A DNA stretch of 64,000 bases from Hexactinellida sp. DTS-2022 (GCA_028753945.1 JAPNXP010000015.1:1984001-2048000); one strand, 5' to 3'. Shown: positions 24,685 through 35,783, numbered from the stretch's first letter. The notes: generated by a model not told the origin, from the letters alone. Made by a program: numbers and translations.

Positions 24685-25423
24685 TGTTGCAGGCCAAATG
24701 CGTTTCCAGCCGATTCCAGGCGAAACGCGTTTCGCCTGAAAAACTACGCGAAACGCGTTCCGCCTAGTCCATGAGCGTTTCCATTTTAATATTATCTTCA
24801 CGGGTGTCTATTATTAGATATTGAAATCACTATATGCTATTTATCGTTGATGTGGTAATATGAGGCTATTATTAAGCAGTTAATTAAGATCATCCAAGCT
24901 CTTACTTTTCATTCATTCATTCACGTATTTAATTAGTATTTATTTATACGAATTAACTTAACCTTCGTTATAGTAGTATAGTATTTTATTATTATTATTC
25001 ATCATTAATTAAGGATCAATACAATTTACACAAATTCTAATACTGAGCAGCGAATTTTTATATCTAAGTGGCCGATTTTGTTATTCGTATCTTATGTGAC
25101 TTATGTAACATTATTTACATACTGACAGTTAAGTTTAACTATTAATGTTAACTATGTTTAATTGACAATTAAAGTCAACTGAAACAATTTGCTATTGAAG
25201 CCAATTACAGAATTTCCATAACCATGGTTAACAATCTGTCATTAGTCTCATTACCCTATGTAGAACAATAGTAATTTTACCTTATCAATCGGGATGTAAC
25301 TACGTATGTGTAGAACCGGTTATTTCCGTAGTTTTATCCCAGTGACCATGATTTTACCGTATCTGAACATTGTTATAAGTATGGTAGGTTCTGGTTATAA
25401 CCATGGTTAGTTCCGGTGTCGGA

Positions 25424-25895
25424 GTTCCAGCGGTCCCCCCAGACATGTGGCTATAGGGTTAGATCTCCCCCTTGGGTCAGATGTACTCGGACTCCTCAAC
25501 ATTAGGATCCCAGAACAGTTAAATTTCACATTGCACATTACTAGTTTTATATTCTTTATTTAAGTGTTGCATATTTTCCCAATACTATACATTTCTATCA
25601 CTTTAGTTTAGTAACTATGTTTCCTCCATCAAAAATGCCACGAAAAATGGGCTTAAAGAGATGGCATAGAATGATGCTAGTGAAATAGATTTCTAAGTAA
25701 TACATGTAGTTATAGTAGCGATTCTATAGTTTTCAACATGAATCTGTGTCAGCTGTCAGGATATGGGATAATTGCTGTCGGGAGAACATCTGGCCCTAGG
25801 GTGAATAGTCCGAGTGGGGAACACCTGGCACTTAGGGGGACAGCTGGCCCTAGTGCAATAGGTCTGGGAGATATTATTTGGGGGGACCGCTGGAA
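25424..25895. mobile_element. TIR element, GTTCCAGCGGTCC ends
   Basis: Inverted ends GTTCCAGCGGTCCCCCC and GGGGGGACCGCTGGAAC, with further inverted matches such as GGTTATAACCATGGTT outside them. Subterminal GCCCTAG/CTAGGG and CAGATGT motifs recur. A related short copy lies at 32,470-32,604. No clear target duplication was found. Confidence 0.65.
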
Positions 25896-26127
25896 CCATT
25901 ATTAATTTATTACCATGGTTGTTATAACCAGAACTAAATTTGCATATAACTAAGGGTAGATCCAATTATAACGATTGTAACTGGGATATAATACAAACTG
26001 CTTAACCGACCCCCTATAATCCGGAATTCGCCATAAATCCGATACAAATTTATTATCCCAACGAGTGTCGAATAGGCAGATTCTACTGTACGGTTATAAC
26101 ATGTTACACACATGAATTTACCTTCAG

Positions 26128-27277
26128 GTGTAGCGGCCCAGATTATACCCCCACCAGAATATACCCCGGTATAAACTAACCTAGCATAGTTTATACCAGG
26201 GGGTTAAACTGAGCTAGCCTAGATTATACCCCCCTAGCCCAGATTATACCCAATTGGTGGTATAATCTGGGCTAGGACAGAATAATGTTTGCACACGGAT
26301 TGTTATACCATACTTGTGTATATACCGTAATGGTGGAAATATCTATGTTATTAAAACTCGATTGTTGTTTGTGTTTGTTGTCCGCATTGTATTAAAACGT
26401 TAGGATAATATAAACCGAATTTATATTGGAGATATAAACTAACTTCCAAAAGTTAGATAAGGTAAGCAAGTACAGTCAGGTTCTTTTATTTTGAACATTC
26501 AAGGGACCAAAATTGTGTTCATAATAGAGACTTCATAATAAACGAACACGACTTAATACAAACCCTATGTAAGTTGTTAAATTGGACCCATTACATAAGA
26601 GAAAGTTTTTCATATTAAAAAATTGTTCACAATAAGCAGACCTCACCTAACTGTATTATCCGCCGCAAAGCGACCGAGACAGAAGGGCTCTCAAAAAGAG
26701 AAACATAGAAATTATTTTGTGGTGATATGTCCAGTTGCAGATCCAAGTTAATTTACAGGGGGGATTGCATGGTTTGCGAGTAATACAAGAGGGATTTGGG
26801 GGCTTGTATACCATAATTATTTTAAACCTCTTACACGACACTTAAAATTAATAGTACTTTCTTGTTAATTAGCAATAAAATTAATCAACCGGTGAACAAA
26901 TTAGAGAGGTATGTTGAATAGTTTTGACCGTGGTATAGAGACTGCTGTTAGGACTGATATACTTTCCTGCCCCCGCCCCATTGATTCGCACATGTTGTCT
27001 ATCTATAAATGTGATACAAATATAAAGAGTAGCTGCTATGGATTTTATTAACTCTGAGGAGGTTTCTTATTTATGAAACAGTCTGTACTCTGTAACTCCT
27101 ACAACATAATGCTATCATAGATTACACTAAATAATCTATATTTTGCACATGCTATTATAAACGAAGACAGGAGGAATATTCTGGGCTAGCCCAGTTTAAC
27201 CCCCGGGGTACAAACTAGGCTAGGCTAGTTATACACCGGGTATATTCTGGTGGGGGGTATAATCTGGGCTGCTACAC
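26128..27277. mobile_element. TIR element with GGCCCAGATTATACC ends
   Basis: Inverted termini GTGTAGCGGCCCAGATTAT and, reversed, GTGTAGCAGCCCAGATTAT. They contain several copies of GATTATACCCCC and GGGCTAG. AGG occurs on both flanks but is too short to prove a duplication. The interior has a TA-flanked MITE and no coding region. Confidence 0.7.
26473..26653. mobile_element. Tc1/pogo-type MITE, CAGTCAGGTTCTTTTATT family
   Basis: Begins TA-CAGTCAGGTTCTTTT, ends near ACCTAACTG-TA, and contains CATAATAAACGAAC and ACAATAAGCAGACC repeats. Relatives are at 42,243-42,421 and 55,108-55,309. TA flanks fit a Tc1/mariner-type target. Confidence 0.7.
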
Positions 27278-28047
27278 AGGGCGATGATCAGCTTTAAATC
27301 ATGGTTACGTTAGTTGTGTATCCAGAACACAGCTATTAGATAAGTCTCAGTGTATCACCCATTAAATGTCATACTGTTGACAAAGAAATTACCCGAGGAG
27401 ACACCCTGCAGTAACTATTCCTACAATTAGTTTTTAACTTACATTCCATTCACTTAAAATTTGTGCCACATGTGGAACATGGTAGGAATATGCAGGCCAC
27501 TTTTGAAATGTCGACGGCCCCAATTGTCCCAAACATTTAGCATAACAAGCAATCAACCAAACTTGGAAAATTCTGTTTTTCAGATTAGTTTGATAAGATA
27601 CACATTAATTTCGCAACTCATTTCCGCCATTTGGAATTTGTGGTACAAATTATTGATTGGTACGAATACTATGGATAGGTATATCTAGAGAGAAATATTA
27701 CTATTACTATTTAGTATTTAGTAATTTACTAATGTATTCAGACTCCGAACTAATAGATTGGCTTCAATAGCAATTGTTTCATGTTGACTTTAAATTGTCA
27801 ATTAAACATAGTTAACATTAATAGTTAAACTTAACTTACAGTATGTAAATAAATTATTGTTACATAAGTCACATAAGATACTAATCACAAAATCGGCCAC
27901 TTAGATATAAAAATTCGCTGCTCAGTATTAGAATTTGTGTAAATTGTATTCATCCTTAATTAATGATGAATTATAATAATAAAATACTATACTATGACGA
28001 AGGTTAAGTTAATTAGTATAAATAAATAATAATTAAATACGTGTATG

Positions 28048-28241
28048 CAGTGTTTTTTTTAATTTTTCCTCGCAGTGGCAGCAACCTACGCCGCATTGGC
28101 ATTGTAATACGTCAAAGCAAATATACTAAATTAAATAATTTCCTACAGTATAAAACAATATTTCATCCAAATATCCGCACCTGCAGAGCAGAAATCGGCA
28201 CCGGAAAATTGCCGGTGCCAAAGGCCTTAAAAAAACCCCTG
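28048..28241. mobile_element. hAT-type MITE in right arm of the 3.8-kb element
   Basis: Exact 8-bp duplication CGTGTATG (28,040-28,047; 28,242-28,249). Ends CAGTGTTTTTTTTAA and, reversed, CAGGGGTTTTTTTAAGG. Inner hairpin CGGCACCGGAAAATTGCCGG. Confidence 0.88.
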
Positions 28242-28477
28242 CGTGTATGAATGATTGAAAAGGAAGAGCTTGGATGATCTTAATTAACTACTTAATAATT
28301 GCCTTTAATTACCACATCAACGATAAATAGCATGGCATATAGTGATTTCAATATCTAATAATAGACACCCATGAAGTTTATATTAAAATGGAAACGCTCA
28401 TGGCCTATGCGAAACCCGTTTGGCGTCTTTTCCCAGGCGAAACGCGTTTCGCCTGGAAACGCATTTGGCCTGCAACA

Positions 28478-29330
28478 GAGGCATTATCAATAAAACACCA
28501 CCAAAATATAGTGCCACCAAAGGAACATGCGTCGGCACAGGCTGCAATTTTGGATTTTAGTTATTAATTTTAGCATGTTATCAACGGTGAGTTTGATTTA
28601 AGCTCACAAATTCCTTATTTAATTTAATTTGCTTTAATCCATTAAATAGTAAAACTACAATTAAATAGAAGCCAGCTCGAATTCAAAAGTTAAATCAATA
28701 TAATTATTGCAAGTTGAATCAATAGAATTAGATTTAACAATTTATTGAATCTGAAGTATCAGGAAATACAGAAGATAGACACCCCAATTATGGCACAAAC
28801 CTACGCCAAATTGAACATTTGTGATTTGCCAAAAGGTGTAGAATTTAATTCTCTATCCACATATCTAAATTTTAGTAAGCTCACTAATATTTATTTATGT
28901 TATGAGCCACAATTAGTTTAAATAGGTGTTGTAATTCTTTGATAAAAAATCGTGACCTCAGGTGCAAATTAGTGCAAATTTCACTCCGCACCTACATGCC
29001 ATGTTTCAGCCCTCAATGTATAAAGGTGTGGCCAGAGCACCGTCTACGGAGAAATATAAATAATAGTAAAAATAAAGGCAATGATTTCAATACCGGGCCA
29101 CTATTATAGTCGGCACAGTAAAAAAAAAAACGCTTTAAGATTAGAACTGGGCCACTATACTATGGTATAGTTAGCTCAGTAAAAATAAAAATAATATTAA
29201 AGGCAGTGATTTCAATACTGAGCCACTATACTAAAGTATAGTCGGCACAGTAATAATTATATACCAAGGTAGTCATTTCAATACTGGGCCACTATACTAT
29301 AGTTTAGTCGGCACAGTAAAAATACTTTCA
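28478..29330 (+). repeat. Array fragment, block III, with palindrome cluster
   Basis: The right half of hairpin H14 (28,478-28,556) is followed by a monomer segment in reverse orientation (28,570-29,060, e.g. GAAGCCAGCTCGAATTC). Four 37-bp palindromes follow at about 29,092-29,120, 29,145-29,181, 29,216-29,252 and 29,283-29,319. The first is shortened at its centre. Confidence 0.8.
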
Positions 29331-29471
29331 AAACATGTCATCACATTATTGTTACTATTTATATAAGCTATCCTAGAGATTGAATGAGAAAATGGTATTT
29401 TTACCAACTTAAATTTAAACCAACAAGTTGATATCATATCTATGACTTCAGTTAGGTGAAATTGGAATGTA

Positions 29472-29655
29472 CAGTCGACTCCGCTTAATAGAGTCACCTC
29501 GGACCAGGTTGCTTTGAACCGATTAAGCGGAGAAATCTATTAACCGGAAATATTTTAAGCCGAAATGTAATTCCGTCCTATAAATCCGGTGGAATTTTGA
29601 CCCGATTAAGCACTGAAATCTATTAACCGGTTGCTCTATTAAGCGGAGTCGACTG
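29472..29655. mobile_element. Tc1/pogo-type MITE, CAGTCGACTCCGCTTAATA
   Basis: A 184-bp element with perfect inverted termini TACAGTCGACTCCGCTTAAT, TA on both flanks, and internal GATTAAGCGGAGAAATC and TATTAACCGG motifs. Confidence 0.85.
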
Positions 29656-29659
29656 TAGT

Positions 29660-29886
29660 ATCTCTAATAATCTCCACTGCTGAAACGTTTTTCTAGGTTT
29701 TCTAATCTTACAGTCTTGTTTTAGCAACCTTAATTTTCTCAATTTTTCTCCTGCTTCCTGCTTTTTCGGATCGTTCTGATGGAGTTCCGGCCAGCCGGCC
29801 TTACGCGATAGCTTGACTAGACCATTGGTGGTAGAGATTTGAGATTTAGACCGGGACATACATTTCCTGGGATGATCAGTGATCAC
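29660..29886 (-). CDS. Unrecognised small basic ORF
   Basis: An open frame of about 75 codons outside the adjacent MITE, with a methionine at 29,863 that gives a polar, lysine- and arginine-rich sequence (LRKLRLLKQDCKIRKPRK). I do not recognise it. The composition (hydrophilic, few hydrophobic runs) is less repeat-like than its surroundings, so it could be a first exon, but no convincing splice donor was found and the frame runs on into the MITE. Treat as possible only. Confidence 0.25.
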
Positions 29887-30105
29887 TCGAAGCCCGAATT
29901 CTCAATTTTGTCTTTGTTCGTCAGTTATATCGAAATTTGTGTTCTGATCTAGTTACTCTTTGATAATTCGAATTAGCAATTGAAAATATACATAGAGGTT
30001 GTATTCTCCTAGGGATGTTCTTTCTATTATTCTATATATCAATTAAAGTGAATAGATCGCTAACCAATTCTACGTTTATTCAAATCTGAAATCAGAATTT
30101 GTATA

Positions 30106-30289
30106 CAGGTAAACCTCCCAAAGCGGCACCTCCGAGTAGCGGCAACCTCCGAGAAGCGGCACAAAACCATTCTCCCGATGAGTGCCGCTTTGGGAGTTTT
30201 ACCTTACGAGCAACCTCCCAAAGCGGCAACCTCCGAGAAGCGGCACAAAATCATTCTCCCGATGGGTGCCGCTTTGGGAGGTTTACCTG
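30106..30289. mobile_element. TA-flanked MITE, CAGGTAAACCTCCCAAAG
   Basis: A 184-bp element with inverted termini CAGGTAAACCTCCCAAAGC and TA flanks. The interior is made of repeated AACCTCCGAGAAGCGGCAC and CATTCTCCCGATG in direct and inverted orientation. Confidence 0.85.
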
Positions 30290-30530
30290 TATTCTAATTT
30301 CCCCATTGTGATTATATATTATATATTTAATTACTTAATTATATAGTAGTTAATGAGTTCTCTAACCAAATGGTGCTGAATATGCCATATTGTTCCAGCA
30401 CATTACAACATACGTATCCATACCTTGAAGAGTATATTCAATTGAGCCTATTCTTTGTTAAGGTCAGCTAAGTTAAACTCAAATCTAGTCACATATCCGT
30501 CCTTCGAGGCAGCAGTTATTGTAGTACATA

Positions 30531-30690
30531 CAGTGAACTCCCGATATAACAAAGTCGGATATAACGAAATTGAGATTTTCCCACAGAGCACTAAATGCAT
30601 TAGTTATTATCCGCTTATAGCGAATATCTGGATATAACGAAGGAATTTACAGGACCCAAGCACTTCGTTATTACGAGAGTTGACTGACTG
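30531..30690. mobile_element. TA-flanked MITE, CAGTGAACTCCCGATATAAC
   Basis: Left end CAGTGAACTCCCGATATAAC. The right end, reversed, is CAGTCAGTCAACTCTCG. TA on both sides. Internal GGATATAACGAA repeats. Other diverged TA-flanked MITEs in this stretch share the CAGT start. Confidence 0.75.
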
Positions 30691-30739
30691 TATATAGTAT
30701 ATTAAACTCGTATCAGACTGTATGTTGAGCTTACTCTAG

Positions 30740-30940
30740 GTACAAGAAGCTATCCGTGAGATCCAACAGGATATCAACGAGACACAAGAGGTCACTAGCG
30801 CATCGACTGAGCGTAAGAGAGCGTACCAGTCTATGCAAGCAGACCCCGTAGCTCCTTCTGAGGAGCAGATGGAAGCTTACCACAGAATAAAGAAGTTAAA
30901 GAATGATCCTATGAGTGAATTCATTGGAAAGGACTATTGA
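30740..30940 (+). CDS. slu7: SLU7-like C-terminal exon
   Basis: The reading begins directly after a 3' splice site (TTACTCTAG), preceded in frame by that TAG, and runs 66 codons to TGA. It reads VQEAIREIQQDINETQEVT, then ERKRAYQSM, EEQMEAYHR and NDPMSEFIG. The pattern KRxYxSM...EExMEAY...DPMxxF matches, as I know it, the C-terminus of SLU7, the zinc-knuckle splicing factor needed for 3' splice-site choice in step two of pre-mRNA splicing. Upstream exons, including the CCHC knuckle, are not recognisable in the 1.5 kb before it, which is filled with MITEs and array DNA. Either a long intron is present or this is an orphan fragment. Confidence 0.7.
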   Translation, partial: VQEAIREIQQDINETQEVTSASTERKRAYQSMQADPVAPSEEQMEAYHRIKKLKNDPMSEFIGKDY

Positions 30941-31395
30941 TTGTATCATTTCATTATATAATTAAAATCTCTATTAATTATGTCATATATAAACAGAAGG
31001 TAAATTTTAAACCTTAGTATTTTAATCAAATAACCAAATATGTGACAGTTCATAGTCTCTTAGATACTCAGTGGCCTTATTCCAGCAAGCATTTGCTACT
31101 CGCTGAAATTAATATTTTTTCTAAGAAATAGATGGAATCTGTGACCATTAGTTTCATTTTAATATTTCAAAATAAGTTCCAACAACAGGGGCGGATCCAG
31201 GATTTATTCAAAGGGGGGGTTGTCATTTTTATAAAACAAAACACCACCAGCTGGAGACTTGGGGGGCGCTGTAAGCTCCCCAGTGGGGTCCAGGGGCGAA
31301 CTCCCTGGAAGCAAGATACGATTTAATAATATTTGCCCAATTTTCAATGGAATACTACATACAATTTGTGACCATTCACAAACGAACAGACATTG
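30941..31395. other. Intergenic, with a GGGGCGGATCCAGG repeat fragment
   Basis: AT-rich sequence follows the SLU7-like stop. At about 31,188-31,320 there is a GC-rich stretch with CAGGGGCGGATCCAGGATTT and a GGGGTCCAGGGGCGAAC partner, a transposon end of a kind I know from many invertebrates. Its other boundary is not clear. Confidence 0.5.
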
Positions 31396-31872
31396 GGTCA
31401 AATACATATGTATTTGTATTTGACAGTACGTATTTAAATACTTTTTAAAAAGTATTTGTACTGTATTTGTATTTTAACTTTTCTAAATGAGAGTATTTGT
31501 ATTTATATTTAAATACTATCAAAAAGTATTTAGAATATTAAAATACTATATAAATACAATCAAATATTAATGATTCACCCATGATAAGTTCATGTTATCA
31601 TATCGAGGTAGATGAATATAAGTTTTTACCCAATGGCAAAGTCCCACTCATTGATATCGATATTAATTATTGTTCTATTATTTAGAGACGGATACGGGGG
31701 GATTAAGAATTTTTATAATATAATAACCATGGCCTGGTCCAGGCGGATCGTATTAGAATATGTTAAATTAGCATCGGTTTTGCGAATTGTATTTGTATTT
31801 GTATTTAAATACATTGTCATTCAGGAGTATTTGTATTTGTAATTAAATACTTCAAAGTATTTGACCCCATGT
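31396..31872. mobile_element. TIR element rich in GTATTTGTATTT
   Basis: Ends TGGGTCAAATACATATG and, reversed, TGGGGTCAAATACTTTG. The body is repeated GTATTTGTATTT and TATTTAAATACTTTTTAAA. It has no convincing target duplication and no transposase. Confidence 0.6.
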
Positions 31873-32469
31873 CTGCAAACGGACATAGGTATTTTCAGCT
31901 ATTATGCCGAAAAGTACGTTAATAATTTCAAGTATGTGTCAATTCGGAGGAAAATTGTTTCACATTATGTTAACTACAGTCAGTTCTATCTAATAGTTAC
32001 CTTAATATTGTTCTTCAATCATTAAAATATTTATGTTATACTTTTTTTACATATAATATTCCGCTCTACTCCACATCTATGATAGGTTATTTCTTATCCT
32101 GTGTATATAAATTTAGATATTGTATATGCGAGATTGTTTCAATTGCACCGATATTATTTAAATTAACGTCCACATGGGGATCCTCTAACTACTACCATAA
32201 GCGTAGAATTCGGGGGGGCGAGGGGGGCGGTCCATACTACCGCCCCCCCACTATTTGTTCTTTTCTCTCCAATTTGTAGTAAAATATTAACACAAATCTT
32301 CAGTATTTGATGGAAACTAAAATAATCAAAAAAAGTAATTGATCCCAACCCATTAAAAATAGCCCAATTAAGTTGAAACCTTTTGAAGGAAGTTGTTTTG
32401 GAACAACCTAACTGGTTCTTTGTGAAATGTGTATTATGATTTATCCGAACATTTTTTAACCGGTCTCAT
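31873..32469. other. Non-coding AT-rich stretch with a G-rich repeat
   Basis: No gene is seen. At 32,206-32,255 a GC-rich pair GGGGGGGCGAGGGGGGCGG / CCGCCCCCC forms a short hairpin, probably a transposon end. The rest is unique AT-rich DNA. Confidence 0.4.
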
Positions 32470-32604
32470 AGTGCCAGCGGTCTCCCCGGACTTATTGCAT
32501 TAGGGCCAGCTGGTCTGGGGGGACATCTGATCCTAGGGTGAGGAGTCCGAGGGGGGGGGGACATCTGACCCCGGGGCCACATTATCGGGGGGACCGCTGG
32601 CACT
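32470..32604. mobile_element. Short TIR element, AGTGCCAGCGGTC ends
   Basis: A 135-bp fold-back with arms AGTGCCAGCGGTCTCCCC and GGGGGGACCGCTGGCACT. It shares CAGCGGTC and GGGACATCTGA motifs with the element at 25,424-25,895. Confidence 0.7.
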
Positions 32605-32730
32605 ACGACACCGGTCCCAACGAAAATCGCGCACCCAAATTAATTTCAATTTCACACACGCTTCCGCATTTTTCCTTAAAATCACGCACCTCTGAGTGCG
32701 CGCCGCGCACCCAGATGAAGGCCTGCAGGT

Positions 32731-32937
32731 AACGAAGTACTGCTCGTAGCATATGTCCGCTTTATTCAGGAAGATAATTTGGTCGAAGAAATATTGTTTG
32801 CTAGACCTCTTATGACATACAAAAGGCGAATCCATCTCACACTTCGACAAGTTATGATGTCATTGTCACATTTCGAGAACCCTGAAAAGTCACTTAATCG
32901 CACAAAATTCGCGCACTCTAAAGAGATAAAAATCTGA
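32731..32937 (+). pseudogene. hAT transposase fragment
   Basis: A 68-codon frame reads NEVLLVAYVRFIQEDNLVEE, then ILFARPLMT, and ends at TGA. The EVLLxAYVRFI...EExLFxxxL pattern is typical of the N-terminal half of hAT transposases of the ZBED5/SCAND3 group. No flanking exons, other motifs or hAT ends were found nearby, so it is an isolated remnant. Confidence 0.6.
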
Positions 32938-33109
32938 AAATTTATTAGAACATGTACATTAATGATGCGGACACGTTGGTCACACCAGATTGTCAATATG
33001 CTTATTCATTATCGCATGATGACGTAATCACTAAATTTCACATTGTTAAATTTGACTATTTTAGGCCTATTTACGCTTTATAATCAATGTTAGATGTATG
33101 TATATAAAC

Positions 33110-33287
33110 CAGATGCAATAAATACGATTATACCTTATACGTTCGGGGAGCGTATAATGGACCTTATATACGTTAAAATCGTTATACGTTATATGATGAT
33201 TATACGTAACGTATGATGGCATTATACGTTCACCTATCGTATAATGGTACCATATATACATTATACGTTACGTATAATGCAACTATG
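33110..33287. mobile_element. hAT-type MITE built of TATACGTT repeats, copy 1
   Basis: Exact 8-bp duplication ATATAAAC (33,102-33,109 and 33,288-33,295). Ends CAGATGCAATAAATACG and, reversed, CATAGTTGCATTATACG. The body alternates ATTATACGTT and AACGTATAAT, so it folds on itself in many registers. Confidence 0.85.
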
Positions 33288-33297
33288 ATATAAACCA

Positions 33298-33385
33298 CAC
33301 ACCAACCGCGAAGCTGTTGGTGTGTGGTTGTGTTCTGCCGCGAAGCGACCTAGCAAGCAAAGCTCGCTAGTTTCCGGGTTGGCAC
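33298..33385. repeat. GC-rich hairpin cluster
   Basis: A 14-bp stem AACCACACACCAAC / GTTGGTGTGTGGTT encloses CGCGAAGCT. It is followed by CCGCGAAGCG and a CTAGCAAG...CTCGCTAG hairpin. The CGCGAAGCG motif links it to repeats at 26,658, 42,897, 44,281 and 63,509. Terminal hairpins followed by CTAGT recall Helitron 3' ends, but this is not proven. Confidence 0.55.
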
Positions 33386-33448
33386 TTAATTAGGTGCCGT
33401 GTGTCTGGCCAGATTTTCTGGTTCTGAAATGCCTGGATAAACCCCTAT

Positions 33449-35717
33449 TTGGGTACCGTCGCCAGTCTACAGGCGAAACACCCGGAACCACATCAAGACA
33501 CCCTTATTCCAACAGCTCCGTCCGAAAATGATGTTTCCTCTTCGATTTTTGTCACGGAGGCCAATGTAGTTCAGGCGATTCAATCATTCCCAAACGGGTC
33601 TGCCGCTGGTTCAGACGGCCTACGTCCCCAACATCTCAAAGACATGACACATGCGTCAGCGGGGGAAGGAGGACTCCAGCTCCTCAAAGCCCTACATCTT
33701 TGACAAACCTAGTCCTAAATGGTTTTACTCCGCATTCAATCCGCCCTTTATTTTTCGGAGCCAACCTCATTGCCCTCGAGAAACCGGAAGGCGGGATAAG
33801 GCCAATTGCTGTTGGCTGTACTATCCGACTCTTATCAGCCAAACTCGCCATAATTTTATTTTATTTCTACCATTGGTCCGCTCCTTGCACCACAACAATT
33901 GGGGTTCGGTACTCCACATGGGGCTGAGGCGGCGGTACGTGCAGCTCGCTGTTACATGAGAGATATGCCAGATACACATATCCTTTTGAAGCTGGACTTC
34001 AAGAATGCCTTCAACAGCATCCGTAGAGACAAAATGCCGGCAGCAGTGAGGGATAAAATCCCAAACATTTTCCCTTCGTACACTTTAACTATCCCACCTA
34101 TTTTGGGAAGATTAATATCTGGAATCGGCCGAGGGAGTGCAACAGGGGGACCCTCTGGGGCCTTTGATGTTCTGTTTATGCATCCACCATATTACATCAA
34201 AACTAAAATCTGAGTTATGCCTAGTAGACTACTTTATTTGGATGACTGGATGCTAGGAGGCGATGCTGAAAACATTGTCTCTGACCTATCAACCATCAAA
34301 GTGGCCGCAAATGAACTCGGATTACACCATAACAGAAAGAAGTCTGAAGCCATCTCTCATGAAAGAAATACGCTTGACTTATTAATCTCTAAAGTTCCAG
34401 AAATATAAATCACCCACCCAGATCAAGCTACACTACTCGGATCGCCCCTAGACAACCTGGGTAGTATTACCTTAGCATTTCAGAAGAAAGTGAGCAAACT
34501 AGAGATAATAGGAGAGTGGCTCAATTATTTCCATTCCCAGGATGCCCTATCTCTCCTCAGGCACTCTTTTGCTCTACATTATTCGGACCTCTCCCTGTTA
34601 TGAATCTGATGACCTTTCTATCTACGACGACCTTTTGAAGTCATTAACCAGCAGGATATTGAATATATCCTTTCGAGATAACGAGTCTGCATGGACTCAG
34701 GCAAATCTTCCGGTTGGCTCTGGCGGGCTAGGAATCCGGAGTGCAGTGCAGCTTGCGCCGTCTGCTTTTATAGCCTCTGCTGCTGCCTCCTCCGAACTAG
34801 TCCAACAGATCTTGCTACCCAGATCACGCCACTTACACAGAGCTTGTCTCGACAATTTATACACCGATGGGAAAATATACATGAACACCCAGCACCGTTA
34901 CCCCACTTAGTGCACATCCAGAAGTCATGGGATACCCTAGTTTCACTCAATAAAATTACTTCATTAATTACCAACGCGCCAGATGATCTCGCACGTGCAC
35001 GTCTAAGGGCTGCATCTGCTAATGAAACTGGTGCATGGTTGAGTGCGCTCCCAATATCAAACCTAGGACTCCGCATGGACGACGAGACCATCAGAATCGC
35101 AACCGGACTACGCTTAGGCACCCCTCTCTGCCGCTCCCACTCATTCCGCCAATGTGGCATAAAGGTTGACCAACATGCCACCCATGGTGTCAGTTGCTGA
35201 CACAGTGAAGGTCGCCATGACGCCACGCTGCAATCGATTCAATTATACATCGGTCTCTGTCAGCAGCCAAAATTTCATCAAGGCTCGAACCCAAAGGGTT
35301 GAGCAGAACGGACGGAAAAAGGCCAGACGGGGTATCTCTCATACCCTGGCAATCCGGGAAAAATCTAGTCTGGGATGCCACATGTCCCGACACATTCGCC
35401 CCCTCCCACAGAGCAGAAGCCATCAGGGGAACCGGGCTAGTGGCAGCTAAAGCTGAAATCATCAAAAGGTCCAAATATAACAACCTCGTATCGAGTCACT
35501 TTTCCGCACTAGTGGCGATTGAAACAACTGGTTGCTTTGGAGCTGAAACTGCGAGCTTTATTCGGGATGTAGGAAGTTAAGACTTGAGACAAAATAGACC
35601 AACTCTTATACATACCTAGTACAGCGACTCTCAGTGGCCATCCAAAGGGAAAATGCCGCGTCAGTGCTAGGCACCATGAGGGTACAGGTAGAGGAGGAGG
35701 ATGACTGTTTCCACTAG
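33449..35717 (+). pseudogene. Non-LTR-type reverse transcriptase with nuclease-like C-terminus
   Basis: Frames shift repeatedly, but the family order is clear. FPNGSAAGSDGLRPQHLKDM opens the palm/fingers, followed by ALEKPEGGIRPIAVG. The core motif LLKLDFKNAFNSIRRDKM contains the first catalytic Asp. The expected QGDPLG region is corrupted near 34,140-34,210. LLYLDDWMLGG (34,229) is the YxDD motif. A thumb region includes GGLGIRSAVQLAPSAF and SALPISNLGLRMDD. The C-terminal part has GKRPDGVSLIPW, LVWDATCPDTFAPSH and ETTGCFGAE, resembling a PD-(D/E)XK nuclease. It ends with RENAASVLGTMRVQ and a stop at 35,717. At least five frame breaks make it inactive. No poly-A tail or duplication was identified. 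Confidence 0.85.
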
Positions 35718-35783
35718 ATCTGGACTGTGGACACCTCTTAACATTAACTTTGAGCTTTTAAACAATACTTATTATTGTATATA

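Larger units (their letters stand above)
24685..28477. mobile_element. 3.8-kb long-TIR non-autonomous element, 4-bp TSD
   Basis: Starts TGTTGCAGGCCAAATGCG and ends with its reverse complement. It is flanked by GAGG at 24,681-24,684 and 28,478-28,481 inside hairpin H14. The inverted repeat continues for more than 500 bp, through CGAAACGCGTTTCGCC, GGTGTCTATTATTAG and ACATAGTTAACATTAATAG. The right arm is broken by a hAT MITE. The TGT...ACA termini with a 4-bp duplication resemble Ginger elements, but no integrase is encoded, so the superfamily is unsettled. The centre contains at least three further nested elements. Confidence 0.85.

Noticed and set aside
24685-28477. LTR retrotransposon (TGT...ACA ends, 4-bp duplication)
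   Set aside because: The termini are inverted, not direct, and no gag or pol is present, so a foldback DNA element fits better.
33067-33261. Minus-strand ORF of about 64 codons across the TATACGTT element
   Set aside because: It lies within a palindromic MITE with exact target duplication; composition and length follow the repeat.
34697-35483. Minus-strand open frames of up to 152 codons under the reverse transcriptase
   Set aside because: The plus strand carries the recognisable retrotransposon motifs; the antisense frames have none.
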